Origin: Streptomyces cathayae
Lineage (GTDB): Bacteria > Actinomycetota > Actinomycetes > Streptomycetales > Streptomycetaceae
Assembly (NCBI RefSeq): GCF_029760955.1
Contig: NZ_CP121682.1
Span: 2,976,001 to 3,040,000, forward strand
DNA length: 64,000 nucleotides
Reading direction: 5' to 3'
This document shows positions 16,968 through 25,162 of the stretch, piece after piece. Within the stretch, counting starts at the first letter, position 1, and each line of letters starts with the position of its first letter. Position numbers and translations under genes: made by a program. Under the pieces are notes generated by a model. That model made no database searches. It was not told the origin of the DNA and saw only the letters and a list, made by a program, of their open reading frames with translations.

Positions 16968-18064
16968 GGGGTGCGTGCCTCCTTCTCGGGCCCTCTGTGT
17001 TCTTCGGGTTCTTCGGCTCGTGTCCAGCCGGGGCCGAGTCGCAGTCTCCCCCACGCGGTGTCGTCGAGGGCGGCGAGGCGGTCGGCGTGGGCGCGGGCGG
17101 GGGGAGGGGCGAGGTCGCCGGGGACGGTGAGGGCGGCTGCGGCGGTGAGGTGGCCGTGGCGGAGGCGGTCCCGTACGGGGAGGTCCCGGAGGGTCGCGGA
17201 GAGGAAGCCCGCGGCGAAGGCGTCGCCGGCGCCGACGGCGGCGACGACGGCGACGTCCAGGGCGCGCACGAAGGTCGCGGTGCCGTCCGCGTCGTCGCAC
17301 GGGAGGCCGTCGGTGTCCTTGCCGAAGGCGACCGCTCCGCCCTTGCCCTGCTTGACGACCACGATCTCCGGTTCGGGCAGCGCGTCCCGTACCGCGCGGG
17401 CACCGTGCAGCCCCCACGCCTGGCGGGCCTCGTCGTCGCCGACGAAGACGATGTCCGCCCCGCGCGCCAGTTCCAGCAGGACCTCCGGGCCGTGACCGTC
17501 GCGCCACAGGGCCGGGCGGTGGTTGACGTCGAAGGAGATCAGGGGACGGTCGGGGTGGGGAGCGGTCAGCACCCGCATCAGGTCCAGGCAGTCGGCGGAG
17601 AGCGCCGGTGTGATGCCGGACAGGTGCAGGACGCGGGCGGCGCGCACCGCGTCCAGGTCCACGCCGGACGGCGACATCGCGGACGCCGCCGAGCCCGCCC
17701 GGTAGTACGCGACCTCGTGGGCGTCCGTCGACCGGTCGCCCGCCGTGCGGAAGTAGATGCCGGTCGGGCGGGCCGGGTCGCGGCGGACGTGCGACACGTC
17801 GACCCCGTATCCACCGATCGTCTCGACGAGGTGGTCGCCGAACCCGTCGTCGCCGACCCTGCTGATCCACCGTGCGGAGTGCCCCGCCGCCGCGAGCACG
17901 CACGCCACGTTGGACTCCGCGCCGCCGATCCCCCGGTCGAAGGAGGGGACGTCGGCGAGGGGGCCCGGCCGGGAGGGCAGGAACGTCACCATGGACTCGC
18001 CCAGCGCGACGACGTCGACGACCTCCACGACGTCGGGGGCGGTGCGGGGTCCGGTGGCGGTCAC
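16964..18064 (-). CDS. PfkB-family sugar kinase, probably 2-keto-3-deoxygluconate kinase
   Basis: Phosphorylates a sugar or keto-sugar acid with ATP. The PfkB fold is plain: ALGESMVTFLP, GIGGAESNVACVLAAAG, then the C-terminal signature AVGAGDAFAAGFLSA whose Asp is the catalytic base. The Tyr/Arg-rich YYRAGSAASAM and FDVNHRPALW are typical of 2-keto-3-deoxygluconate kinases. I chose the GTG giving VTATGPR, with GAGGAG ten bases upstream, for 366 residues; a much longer open frame upstream is noise. First gene of a four-gene operon, divergent from the deaminase gene. It would make 2-keto-3-deoxy-6-phosphogluconate if the deaminase makes the keto acid. Confidence 0.87.
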   Translation of the reverse strand: MTATGPRTAPDVVEVVDVVALGESMVTFLPSRPGPLADVPSFDRGIGGAESNVACVLAAAGHSARWISRVGDDGFGDHLVETIGGYGVDVSHVRRDPARPTGIYFRTAGDRSTDAHEVAYYRAGSAASAMSPSGVDLDAVRAARVLHLSGITPALSADCLDLMRVLTAPHPDRPLISFDVNHRPALWRDGHGPEVLLELARGADIVFVGDDEARQAWGLHGARAVRDALPEPEIVVVKQGKGGAVAFGKDTDGLPCDDADGTATFVRALDVAVVAAVGAGDAFAAGFLSATLRDLPVRDRLRHGHLTAAAALTVPGDLAPPPARAHADRLAALDDTAWGRLRLGPGWTRAEEPEEHRGPEKEARTP

Positions 18065-18215
18065 GATGGCGGGGCTCCTCGGCGTGGCGGGGTCGGGCGC
18101 GGTGGGCCGGGCGGTGGGGCCGGCGGCGGGGTCGGTTGCGGTGGCCGTGGAGACGCGTTTCCGTTGACCCCGCGTGGCCGAGATGTTAGACAGCCGTAAG
18201 CGACATACGCAATGG

Positions 18216-18236
18216 GTGTTGCAGATAGTGCAACAC
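18216..18236. promoter_or_regulatory. Palindromic operator between divergent sugar-acid operons
   Basis: Perfect inverted repeat GTGTTGCA-GATAG-TGCAACAC with 8-bp arms and a 5-base centre. It lies 20 bp before the deaminase ATG and about 150 bp before the kinase start. Size and shape fit an IclR-family site; the adjacent iclR gene is the likely regulator. Confidence 0.72.
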
Positions 18237-18256
18237 ACCAGATCAGGGAGGTTCTG

Positions 18257-19534
18257 ATGGTCCTCGACCCCGGCTCCGACAGCTACCGGCACCTCACCGA
18301 GGAACACGTCGACCACCGTTTCAAGGGCCTCCCGCCGGACGCCGCCGGGCTGACCGTCGGCGAGCTGGCCGCCCAGCGCCGCAACCTGTTCACCGGCGGT
18401 TTCACCACCCCGGTGCTCGCGCTGTCCGCCGAGCGCCTGGAGCACAACCTGAGGCTGATGGAGACGTACGCGGCCCGGCACGGCCTCGCCTTCGCCCCGC
18501 ACGGCAAGACCTCCATGGCCCCGCAGCTCTTCCGGCGCCAGATCGAGCACGGCGCCTGGGGCATCACGCTCGCGGTGCCGCACCAGGCGCGGGTGGCGCG
18601 GGCGTTCGGCGTCCGGCGGATCTTCCTGGCCAACGAGGTGGTGGACGCGGCGGCCCTGCGCTGGGTCTCCGGCGAGCTGGACGCCGACCCGGACTTCCGC
18701 TTCGTCTGCTACGTCGACTCCGTGCGCGGTGTGGAGCTGATGGACGCCGCCCTGGCCGGGTCCGACCGCCCGGTGGACGTGGTGATCGAGCTGGCCGCCG
18801 GTGAGGGCGCCCGGACCGGGGTGCGCACGGAGGCGGAGTGCGCCGCCGTCGCCGACGCGGTGGCGGGCGCCCGCAGACTGCGGCTGGCCGGGGTCGCCGG
18901 GTACGAGGGCGAGGTGCCGGACGCCGACCCGGAGCGGGTGCGGGCGTGGCTGCGGCGGCTGGTGGCCCTGGCGGTGGACTTCGACAAGGCGGGCCGGTTC
19001 GCGGGCCTGGACGGGATCGTGGTGAGCGCGGGCGGCAGCGCCTGGTTCGACGCGGTGGCCGACGTCTTCGCCGAGATCCCCGAACTCTCCGCCCCCGTAC
19101 TGAAGTTGCTGCGCTCGGGCGCGTATGTCTCGCACGACGACGGGCACTACAGCGCGGTGACGCCGTTCAACCGGGTGCCGGAGGAGGGCGCGCTGGAGCC
19201 GGCGTTCCGGCTGTGGACGCAGATCGTGTCCCGCCCGTCCGCCGACCAGGCCTTCGCCAACGCCGGCAAGCGGGACGCGGCCTACGACCTCGACCTGCCG
19301 TTCGCCCAGGTGGTCCGCCGGGACGGCGCCGAGCGCCCGGCGACCGGTGTCTCGGTGGTCTCCCTCTCCGACCAGCACGCCTGGCTGCGCACCACCCCGG
19401 AGGCCGACCTGGAGGTCGGCGACTGGCTGGGGCTCGGACTGTCGCACCCGTGCACGTCGTTCGACAAGTGGGTACTCATTCCCGTGACGGAGCCGGACGG
19501 CACGGTGGTCGACTACATCCGTACGTTCTTCTAG
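18257..19534 (+). CDS. PLP-dependent amino-acid deaminase/dehydratase (DSD1/D-threonine aldolase-like family)
   Basis: 425 residues with an alanine-racemase-like barrel. The PLP lysine lies in FAPHGKTSMAPQL, and the C-terminal metal-binding part of the D-serine dehydratase/D-threonine aldolase family is SDQHAWLR and GLSHPCTSFDKW (His and Cys ligands). Relatives deaminate D-serine, D-threonine or D-glucosaminate to keto acids. Next to an N-deacylase and divergent from a 2-keto-3-deoxygluconate-type kinase and RidA, D-glucosaminate deaminase is the reading I favour; a general D-amino-acid deaminase is the alternative. ATG with GGGAGG about nine bases upstream. The deacylase gene follows after 12 bp. 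Confidence 0.85.
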   Translation: MVLDPGSDSYRHLTEEHVDHRFKGLPPDAAGLTVGELAAQRRNLFTGGFTTPVLALSAERLEHNLRLMETYAARHGLAFAPHGKTSMAPQLFRRQIEHGAWGITLAVPHQARVARAFGVRRIFLANEVVDAAALRWVSGELDADPDFRFVCYVDSVRGVELMDAALAGSDRPVDVVIELAAGEGARTGVRTEAECAAVADAVAGARRLRLAGVAGYEGEVPDADPERVRAWLRRLVALAVDFDKAGRFAGLDGIVVSAGGSAWFDAVADVFAEIPELSAPVLKLLRSGAYVSHDDGHYSAVTPFNRVPEEGALEPAFRLWTQIVSRPSADQAFANAGKRDAAYDLDLPFAQVVRRDGAERPATGVSVVSLSDQHAWLRTTPEADLEVGDWLGLGLSHPCTSFDKWVLIPVTEPDGTVVDYIRTFF

Positions 19535-19546
19535 GAGGGCCGGGGC

Positions 19547-21157
19547 ATGGAAGAACTCGTCATCCGGGACGCCGACGTCGTGGACGGCTCCGGCGACCTC
19601 TCCTACCGCGCGGACGTGGTCGTCGACGGCGGCCGGATCGTCTCGATCGTGAAGGAGGCGGCGGCAGCGGGCTGTCAGCGCCCGAAGGCCCGCCGCGAAC
19701 TGGACGCCGAGGGCCTGGTCCTGGCCCCCGGCTTCATCGACATGCACGCGCACAGCGATCTGGCGCTGCTGCGCGACCCCGACCACAGCGCCAAGGCGGC
19801 GCAGGGCGTCACCCTCGAGGTACTGGGCCAGGACGGCCTGTCGTACGCGCCGGTCGACGACCGCACGCTCGGCGAGGTGCGTTCGGCCATCGCCGGCTGG
19901 AACGGCGGCGGGGACGACATCGACTTCGACTGGCGTTCGGTGGGCGAGTACCTGGACCGGCTCGACGCGGGCATCGCGGTCAACGCCGCGTACCTGATCC
20001 CGCAGGGCACGGTCCGCGCGCTCGCCGTCGGCTGGGAGGACCGGGAGGCGACGCCCCGGGAGCTGGACCGGATGCGGCAGTTGGTCGCGGAGGGCCTGGA
20101 GCAGGGCGCGGTCGGCATGTCCTCGGGGCTGACGTACACGCCCGGCATGTACGCCGAGGAGGCCGAACTCACCGAGCTGTGCCGGGTGGTGGCGCGGTAC
20201 GGCGGCTACTACTGCCCGCACCACCGCTCCTACGGCGCGGGCGCCCTCGAGGCGTACGCGGAGATGGTGGCGCTCACCCGGGAGGCGGGCTGCGCGCTGC
20301 ACCTGGCGCACGCGACGATGAACTTCGGCGTGAACAAGGGCAGGGCGCCCGAGCTGCTGGCCCTGCTGGACGAGGCGCTGGCCGCCGGCGCCGACATCAG
20401 CCTCGACACGTACCCGTACACGCCGGGCTGCACCACCCTCGTCGCGATGCTGCCGGGCTGGGCGAGCGAGGGCGGCCCCAAGGAGACGCTCAGGCGGCTC
20501 GCGGACGACGGGACGGCCGAGCGGATCCGGCACCACCTGGAGGTGACCGGCTCGGACGGCTGCCACGGGGTGCCCATCGAGTGGGACACCATCGAGATCT
20601 CCGGGGTGGGGGATCCCGCGCTCGGCGAGTACGTGGGCCGCACGGTGCGGGAGTCGGCCGCGCTGCGCGGTCAGAGCCCGTGGGCCCTCGCGCGTGAGCT
20701 GCTGCTCAAGGACAGGCTGGCCCCGTCGATCCTGCAGCACGTCGGCCACGAGGAGAACGTGCGGGCGATCATGCGGCACCGGGTGCACACCGGCGGCTCG
20801 GACGGCATCCTCCAGGGCGCCAAGCCGCACCCGCGCGCGTACGGCACGTTCCCGCAGTATCTCGGGCGGTACGTGCGGGAGTTGGGCGTGCTGTCGCTGG
20901 AGGAGTGCGTCGCGCACCTGACCTCCCGGCCGGCCGCCCGGCTGCGGCTCGCGGACCGCGGACTGGTCCGCGAGGGGTACCGGGCCGACCTGGTGCTGTT
21001 CGACCCGCGGACGGTGGCCGCGGGCTCCACCTTCGAGCAGCCCCGGGCGCTCCCCGTGGGCATCCCGTACGTGCTGGTCGACGGGCGGTTCGTGATGGAG
21101 GACGGGCGGCGCACCGACGTCCTGGCGGGGCGGTCGGTCCGCAGGTCCCCCCGCTGA
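19547..21157 (+). CDS. N-acyl-D-amino-acid deacylase family amidohydrolase
   Basis: Amidohydrolase of 536 residues that cleaves an acyl group from an amino acid or amino sugar acid. Metal-binding HxH is in [12 protein letters not shown]; the later His ligands are in [10 protein letters not shown] and [10 protein letters not shown]; the catalytic Asp is in [15 protein letters not shown]. Classical D-aminoacylases have a bridging Cys in GNCG; here the stretch reads [10 protein letters not shown], with Asp in the Cys place, so substrate or metal use may differ. TAGGAGG lies ten bases before the ATG and overlaps the deaminase stop, so the two are an operon. An N-acetyl-D-glucosaminate deacetylase role is inferred from the neighbours. 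Confidence 0.87.
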   Translation: MEELVIRDADVVDGSGDLSYRADVVVDGGRIVSIVKEAAAAGCQRPKARRELDAEGLVLAPGFIDMHAHSDLALLRDPDHSAKAAQGVTLEVLGQDGLSYAPVDDRTLGEVRSAIAGWNGGGDDIDFDWRSVGEYLDRLDAGIAVNAAYLIPQGTVRALAVGWEDREATPRELDRMRQLVAEGLEQGAVGMSSGLTYTPGMYAEEAELTELCRVVARYGGYYCPHHRSYGAGALEAYAEMVALTREAGCALHLAHATMNFGVNKGRAPELLALLDEALAAGADISLDTYPYTPGCTTLVAMLPGWASEGGPKETLRRLADDGTAERIRHHLEVTGSDGCHGVPIEWDTIEISGVGDPALGEYVGRTVRESAALRGQSPWALARELLLKDRLAPSILQHVGHEENVRAIMRHRVHTGGSDGILQGAKPHPRAYGTFPQYLGRYVRELGVLSLEECVAHLTSRPAARLRLADRGLVREGYRADLVLFDPRTVAAGSTFEQPRALPVGIPYVLVDGRFVMEDGRRTDVLAGRSVRRSPR

Positions 21158-21179
21158 CCGCCCGCCCGCGCCGGGTGTG

Positions 21180-22148
21180 TCACGGCTTGGGCAGGGTGCA
21201 GCCGCTCGCGTACAGGTCGAGCTTGCTGTCCAGGCCGAAGCAGGCGGTGAACGGGTGGGTCTGCTGGGCGTAGTTGATGCCCCGGCGGACCGTGACGGCA
21301 CCGTTCTCGTCGACCTCGCACGGGTTGTTCATCGTGCAGCGCCCGCCGTCCGTGTTGCCGGTGTTGTTGACGGCGACCACCTTGCCGGTGGCGTCGTCGA
21401 CGACCGGCGAGCCGGAGGTGCCGCCGATGGTGTTGCAGGCGGGGGTGTAACGGACCGAGTCCTTGAAGGTCCAGCCCGCCTCCTTCAGCCGGTGGGCGAA
21501 CCCGTCGACGGCGCAGGCGTAGATCCGCTTCCAGTATCCGGAGGGCACGCTGACGGCCGTACCGGCTGCCGGGCGGGTGTCGGCGAGCGTGAGCGCCTCG
21601 ATGCCGTACGCGCTCTTGATCTGCGCGTAGGTGGTGCCGAGGCGGTAGACCGCCGCGTCGGTGTCGGTCATCGTCGCGTAGACCAGCCGGTCGGCGCGCA
21701 GGGTGGTGACCTTGGCGCCGGAGGCGTTCAGCAGTCCGAAGCTGCGGCCGGACGCCCGGTCGACGAGCACCTCGCCGGCCCCGGGGAAGCCGCTCTCCAG
21801 GCAGTGGCCGTTGGTGAGGACGAGCGCGGGGTCGTCGGCCGCCGAGTCGGGCATGCGGACGACGGAGCCGGAGCAGTTGCTGAGCGAGACGGTGCCCGCG
21901 AGGTTCACCGCTCCGGCCCGCGGTGCGGTGAGTCCGGCCACGGCCTCCGACGCGGCGTCCGTCACGGTGGAGACGACGCCGCCGACCACGCCGCCGACAG
22001 GGTCCGGCACCGCGGTCGAACCCGCGCCCGCGCCGGTGCCCGCTGCCGTGTCCGCGCCCGTGGGGGTGGGCGCGGCCGCGACCGCGGGCGTCGCGCCGGC
22101 CGCGGCCAGGGCCAGGGCGCAGAGCGCGACGACGAGAGGTTTTCTCAT
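21180..22148 (-). CDS. Secreted trypsin-like serine protease
   Basis: 322 residues with a signal peptide (about 1-25, MRKPLVVALCALALAAAG...AVAAA), a variable linker to about residue 80, and a chymotrypsin-fold domain. The triad is visible: His in LTNGHCLESG, Asp in TDTDAAVYRLG, Ser in GGTSGSPVVDD. Several cysteines (NCSG, GHC, YACAVDG, PACN, RCTMNNPCE, ACFG) suggest disulphides. The ATG gives a clean signal peptide. It converges with the deacylase gene, 22 bp between stops, and stands alone as a transcription unit. Substrate unknown. Confidence 0.92.
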   Translation of the reverse strand: MRKPLVVALCALALAAAGATPAVAAAPTPTGADTAAGTGAGAGSTAVPDPVGGVVGGVVSTVTDAASEAVAGLTAPRAGAVNLAGTVSLSNCSGSVVRMPDSAADDPALVLTNGHCLESGFPGAGEVLVDRASGRSFGLLNASGAKVTTLRADRLVYATMTDTDAAVYRLGTTYAQIKSAYGIEALTLADTRPAAGTAVSVPSGYWKRIYACAVDGFAHRLKEAGWTFKDSVRYTPACNTIGGTSGSPVVDDATGKVVAVNNTGNTDGGRCTMNNPCEVDENGAVTVRRGINYAQQTHPFTACFGLDSKLDLYASGCTLPKP

Positions 22149-22297
22149 GTGGGGGTCCCCTCTTGCGACGGAGGTGGCCCGGATTCCTCCGGCCACCCGC
22201 AGAATTGTCATGTGCATTTTCAGCACGTCCGCGCCGAGGGGGCAAGGCCTTGCTTCCGACCAGTAGGTTCGCGGGGCCACCCAGCCTGCCCCCGCGC

Positions 22298-23119
22298 CTA
22301 CTTGGGTCCCTTCGGACCTCCCCGACCCCATCCGGGATGGTCACGGGAATTGTCCGAGCCAGGGTCTCCCGGACCGGCGGAGGGGGAGGCGGTCGGCGTG
22401 GGGAGGGTCGGTGTGGAGGTGGTGGAGGCACCGGCCGACGGCCCGGACGGCACGTCGTCCGCCCGCCCCTCCCCGCCGGAGACACCGGCACCGGGGGCAC
22501 GGGAGCCCTCACCGGCGGAGCCCTCACCGGCGGATTCCCCACCGGGCGACGGGCCGTCGGAGGGGGCCGCACTCGTGGCGGGCGGGTCGGCGGGCACGGA
22601 GTCCTCCGCCGCCGGACGGGTGCCGTCCTCCGCGCCCGGAGAACCCCCCGGAGAGCCGCCCGGCGAGGACCCCGGCGAGGACCCCGAGAGGGAGAACCCG
22701 GCGATCAGCGCCGCCACCGCCACCGCTCCCAGCGCACCGGAGGCCACCACGACCCGACGCGAACCCCGGGAGCCGGAGCCCGAACCGGAGCCGGGGAGGC
22801 GGCGGGCGTGCCGGCCCGCACCCCGGCGGGCTCCCTCGGCACCGGACCCGTCGGCGGCCGCACGCTCCTCGCCGTCCCCCGGTCCCGACCCCGGGGCGGG
22901 ACCGGGCCCCGGCACCACACCGGGCCGGGGTGGATCGCCGATCACCGGCGGCAGTTCGCGAGTCTCGTCGTACGCGTTCTGCCAGCCGTGGGCGGTCGCC
23001 GGATCGGCGTACGCGTCGTACGCCGGGGGCGGGGTGGCCGGAGGAAGGTACACGTTCGGCGGAACCTGGGGTTCCTGAACGTCGCGCCCCCCTTGGGCCT
23101 CGTGAGGAAACTGGGACAT
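22298..23119 (-). CDS. Proline/glycine-rich single-pass membrane protein
   Basis: Unrecognised protein of 273 residues. The N-terminal 115 residues are Pro, Gly and Ala rich (VPPNVYLPPATPPPAYDAYA) and end in a basic patch (GSRGSRR). One transmembrane helix follows (about 121-143, VVVASGALGAVAVAALIAG). The rest is a Ser/Gly/Pro-rich outside tail with SPGGSPGGSPG repeats. This layout is common for Streptomyces membrane proteins of unknown role. No catalytic motif is visible. The next gene upstream is divergent, and the start ATG is 122 bp from it. Confidence 0.65.
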   Translation of the reverse strand: MSQFPHEAQGGRDVQEPQVPPNVYLPPATPPPAYDAYADPATAHGWQNAYDETRELPPVIGDPPRPGVVPGPGPAPGSGPGDGEERAAADGSGAEGARRGAGRHARRLPGSGSGSGSRGSRRVVVASGALGAVAVAALIAGFSLSGSSPGSSPGGSPGGSPGAEDGTRPAAEDSVPADPPATSAAPSDGPSPGGESAGEGSAGEGSRAPGAGVSGGEGRADDVPSGPSAGASTTSTPTLPTPTASPSAGPGDPGSDNSRDHPGWGRGGPKGPK

Positions 23120-23241
23120 GGCGGCGGATTGTAGGGAAGCGGGCGATCGCGGGGACAGCGGGCGGACATAACCCCCGAATCGATCCGTCTCACGTGGCGG
23201 ATGGCGCGGCGCGGGGCATTACCGAGTCGTAAGCTCCCAGC

Positions 23242-24453
23242 ATGCAGGTGATCCAGTCGACCAAGCTCGCCAACGTCTGTTACGAGATCCGGGGCCCGGT
23301 GCTCGAGGAGGCGATGCGGTTGGAAGCCGCCGGTCACCGCATCCTCAAGCTGAACACCGGCAACCCGGCCGCGTTCGGCTTCGAGTGCCCGCCCGAGATC
23401 CTCGAGGACGTCCTGCGTAACGTCTCGTCGGCGCACGGCTACGGCGACGCGAAGGGGCTGCTGGCCGCGCGCCGCGCGGTCGTCATGCACCACCAGACCC
23501 TCGGCATCGAGACCGACGTCGAGCACGTCTTCATCGGCAACGGCGTCTCCGAGCTGATCGTGATGGCGATGCAGGCACTGCTGGACGACGGCGACGAGGT
23601 GCTGGTCCCCGCGCCCGACTACCCCCTGTGGACGGCCGCCGTCTCGCTCTCCGGCGGCACGGCGGTGCACTACCGCTGCGACGAGCAGTCCGACTGGATG
23701 CCGGACCTCGCCGACATCGAACGCAAGGTCACCGACCGCACCAAGGCGATCGTGATCATCAACCCGAACAACCCGACCGGCGCGGTGTACGACGAGGCGA
23801 TGGTCAAGGGCCTGACCGACATCGCCCGCCGCCACAACCTGCTGGTCTGCTCGGACGAGATCTACGACAAGATCCTCTACGACGACGCCGTCCACGTCCC
23901 CACCGCCTCCGTCGCCCCCGACCTGCTCACCCTCACCTTCAACGGCATGTCGAAGGCGTACCGGGTGGCCGGCTACCGGGTGGGCTGGATGTCGATCTCC
24001 GGGCCCCGCGCGCACGCCGACTCCTACATCGAGGGCCTGACGATCCTGGCGAACATGCGCCTGTGCGCGAACATGCCGGGCCAGCACGGGGTGGTCGCCG
24101 CGCTCAGCGGGCGCCAGACGATCAACGACCTGGTGCTGCCGGGCGGCCGGCTGCGCGAGCAGCGGGATGTGGCGTACGAACTGCTGACCCAGATCCCGGG
24201 CGTGACCTGCGTGAAGCCGAAGGGGGCGCTGTACCTCTTCCCGCGCCTCGACCCGGACGTCTTCAAGATCAGGGACGACCGGCGGATGGTCCTGGACCTG
24301 CTGCGCAGCGAGAAGATCATGGTCGTGCACGGCACCGGCTTCAACTGGCCGGAGCCCGACCACTTCCGGGTGGTGACCCTGCCGTCGACCGACGACCTGC
24401 GGGACGCGGTGGGCCGGATCGCCCGCTTCCTGGACGGCTACGGCCAGCTCTGA
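23242..24453 (+). CDS. Pyridoxal phosphate-dependent aminotransferase, AlaA-like
   Basis: Class I/II aminotransferase of 403 residues. It has the N-terminal RILKLNTGNPAAFGFECP and YGDAKGLLAARRAVV stretches of the AlaA (glutamate-pyruvate) group. The cofactor-binding Asn and Asp/Tyr are in INPNNPTGAVY and SDEIYDKI, the Schiff-base lysine in NGMSKAYRVAGYRVGW, and the Arg that binds the carboxylate in HFRVVTLPS. It transfers an amino group between alanine and 2-oxoglutarate or similar. Start ATG (MQVIQSTKLANVCYEIRGPV) matches the family N-terminus. Single-gene unit. Confidence 0.92.
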   Translation: MQVIQSTKLANVCYEIRGPVLEEAMRLEAAGHRILKLNTGNPAAFGFECPPEILEDVLRNVSSAHGYGDAKGLLAARRAVVMHHQTLGIETDVEHVFIGNGVSELIVMAMQALLDDGDEVLVPAPDYPLWTAAVSLSGGTAVHYRCDEQSDWMPDLADIERKVTDRTKAIVIINPNNPTGAVYDEAMVKGLTDIARRHNLLVCSDEIYDKILYDDAVHVPTASVAPDLLTLTFNGMSKAYRVAGYRVGWMSISGPRAHADSYIEGLTILANMRLCANMPGQHGVVAALSGRQTINDLVLPGGRLREQRDVAYELLTQIPGVTCVKPKGALYLFPRLDPDVFKIRDDRRMVLDLLRSEKIMVVHGTGFNWPEPDHFRVVTLPSTDDLRDAVGRIARFLDGYGQL

Positions 24454-24508
24454 CGGGGCGCGCCCTCACCCTGCGTGTCTCATCTGTCCGATCTTGTGAG
24501 CAACTCAA

Positions 24509-24533
24509 CTTTAGACGAAATCTAAGCTAGGAT
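24509..24533 (+). promoter_or_regulatory. Promoter with a palindrome in its spacer
   Basis: TCAACT (24505-24510) and TAGGAT (24528-24533) are spaced 17 bp, fitting a vegetative promoter for the small gene at 24564. The spacer contains an inverted repeat, TTAGA (24511-24515) and TCTAA (24521-24525), where a repressor would block the polymerase. The regulator is not identifiable here. Confidence 0.55.
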
Positions 24534-24563
24534 GGCTTCCTGTCAGCCCCCAGGAGGCCATCC

Positions 24564-24986
24564 ATGTACGAACCGATCCGCAGTAAGTCGGTCCACCGCA
24601 CGATGGCCGGCACCCCCCACGACTTCCCCCACCGCTCCCGCGAGGAAGAGCTGGACATCCAGCTCGGAGGTCATCTCGCCGCGCTGCTCGCCGTCACCGA
24701 CGAACTGCGCGTCGCGGCGCCCTCGGCCGATCTGGACACCGCGGCCGAGCGGCTCGCCGAGCAGGTGACCCGTTTGCGGGGAGGACGCAAGCCGGCCCGC
24801 GCGTCGGCGACCACGAGGGGCCGCCAGGCGAACGCCACGGCCCTGCACCGACAGGCGCACGCCCGCGCGGGCCGCGCCCTGGTCGTCGCCGCCTCCCGCG
24901 CCGACACGGTGGCCGCGATCCTGGCCGCCGAACGGATGGACGCGCACGCCGCGGCCCTCGATCCGCTCGAACTCGCGCCCCGCTGA
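24564..24986 (+). CDS. Small alpha-helical protein of unknown function
   Basis: 140 residues, not recognised as a named family. Charged N-terminus (MYEPIRSKSVHRTM), then long predicted helices rich in Ala, Arg and Leu (LGGHLAALLAVTDELRVA, AERLAEQVTRLRGG, HARAGRALVVAASRADTVAAILAAERMDAHA). No signal peptide or membrane helix. Start is firm: AGGAGG lies seven bases before the ATG, and a recognisable promoter with a palindrome in its spacer is upstream. Codon use is normal for the genome, so it is a real gene. A perfect hairpin follows its stop. Confidence 0.75.
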   Translation: MYEPIRSKSVHRTMAGTPHDFPHRSREEELDIQLGGHLAALLAVTDELRVAAPSADLDTAAERLAEQVTRLRGGRKPARASATTRGRQANATALHRQAHARAGRALVVAASRADTVAAILAAERMDAHAAALDPLELAPR

Positions 24987-25067
24987 GCCCACCGGGCTCC
25001 CCCAGACGGCCCCGGTCCGTGTGCACCCGCAGCGACGCACGGACCGGGCGCCACGCACCGCGCACCC

Positions 25068-25110
25068 CCGACGGGGCACCCCGGGCAACCCGCCCGGGGT
25101 GCCCCGTCGG
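25068..25110. terminator. Strong bidirectional terminator hairpin
   Basis: Perfect 19-bp arms, 25068-25086 and 25092-25110, with a 5-base loop, between the converging small-protein and amidase genes. A short T run (CGTTTCC) follows on the plus strand. Confidence 0.88.
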
Positions 25111-25162
25111 CGTTTCCCCGCGGGATCGGCTCACGTACGCGGGTCGGTCCGCGTCCGCCCTC

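Noticed and set aside
16964..21301. Very long minus-strand open frame of 1445 codons
   Set aside because: Only its last 366 codons are a gene (PfkB kinase). The rest is the mirror frame of the deaminase and deacylase genes, low-complexity and without domains.
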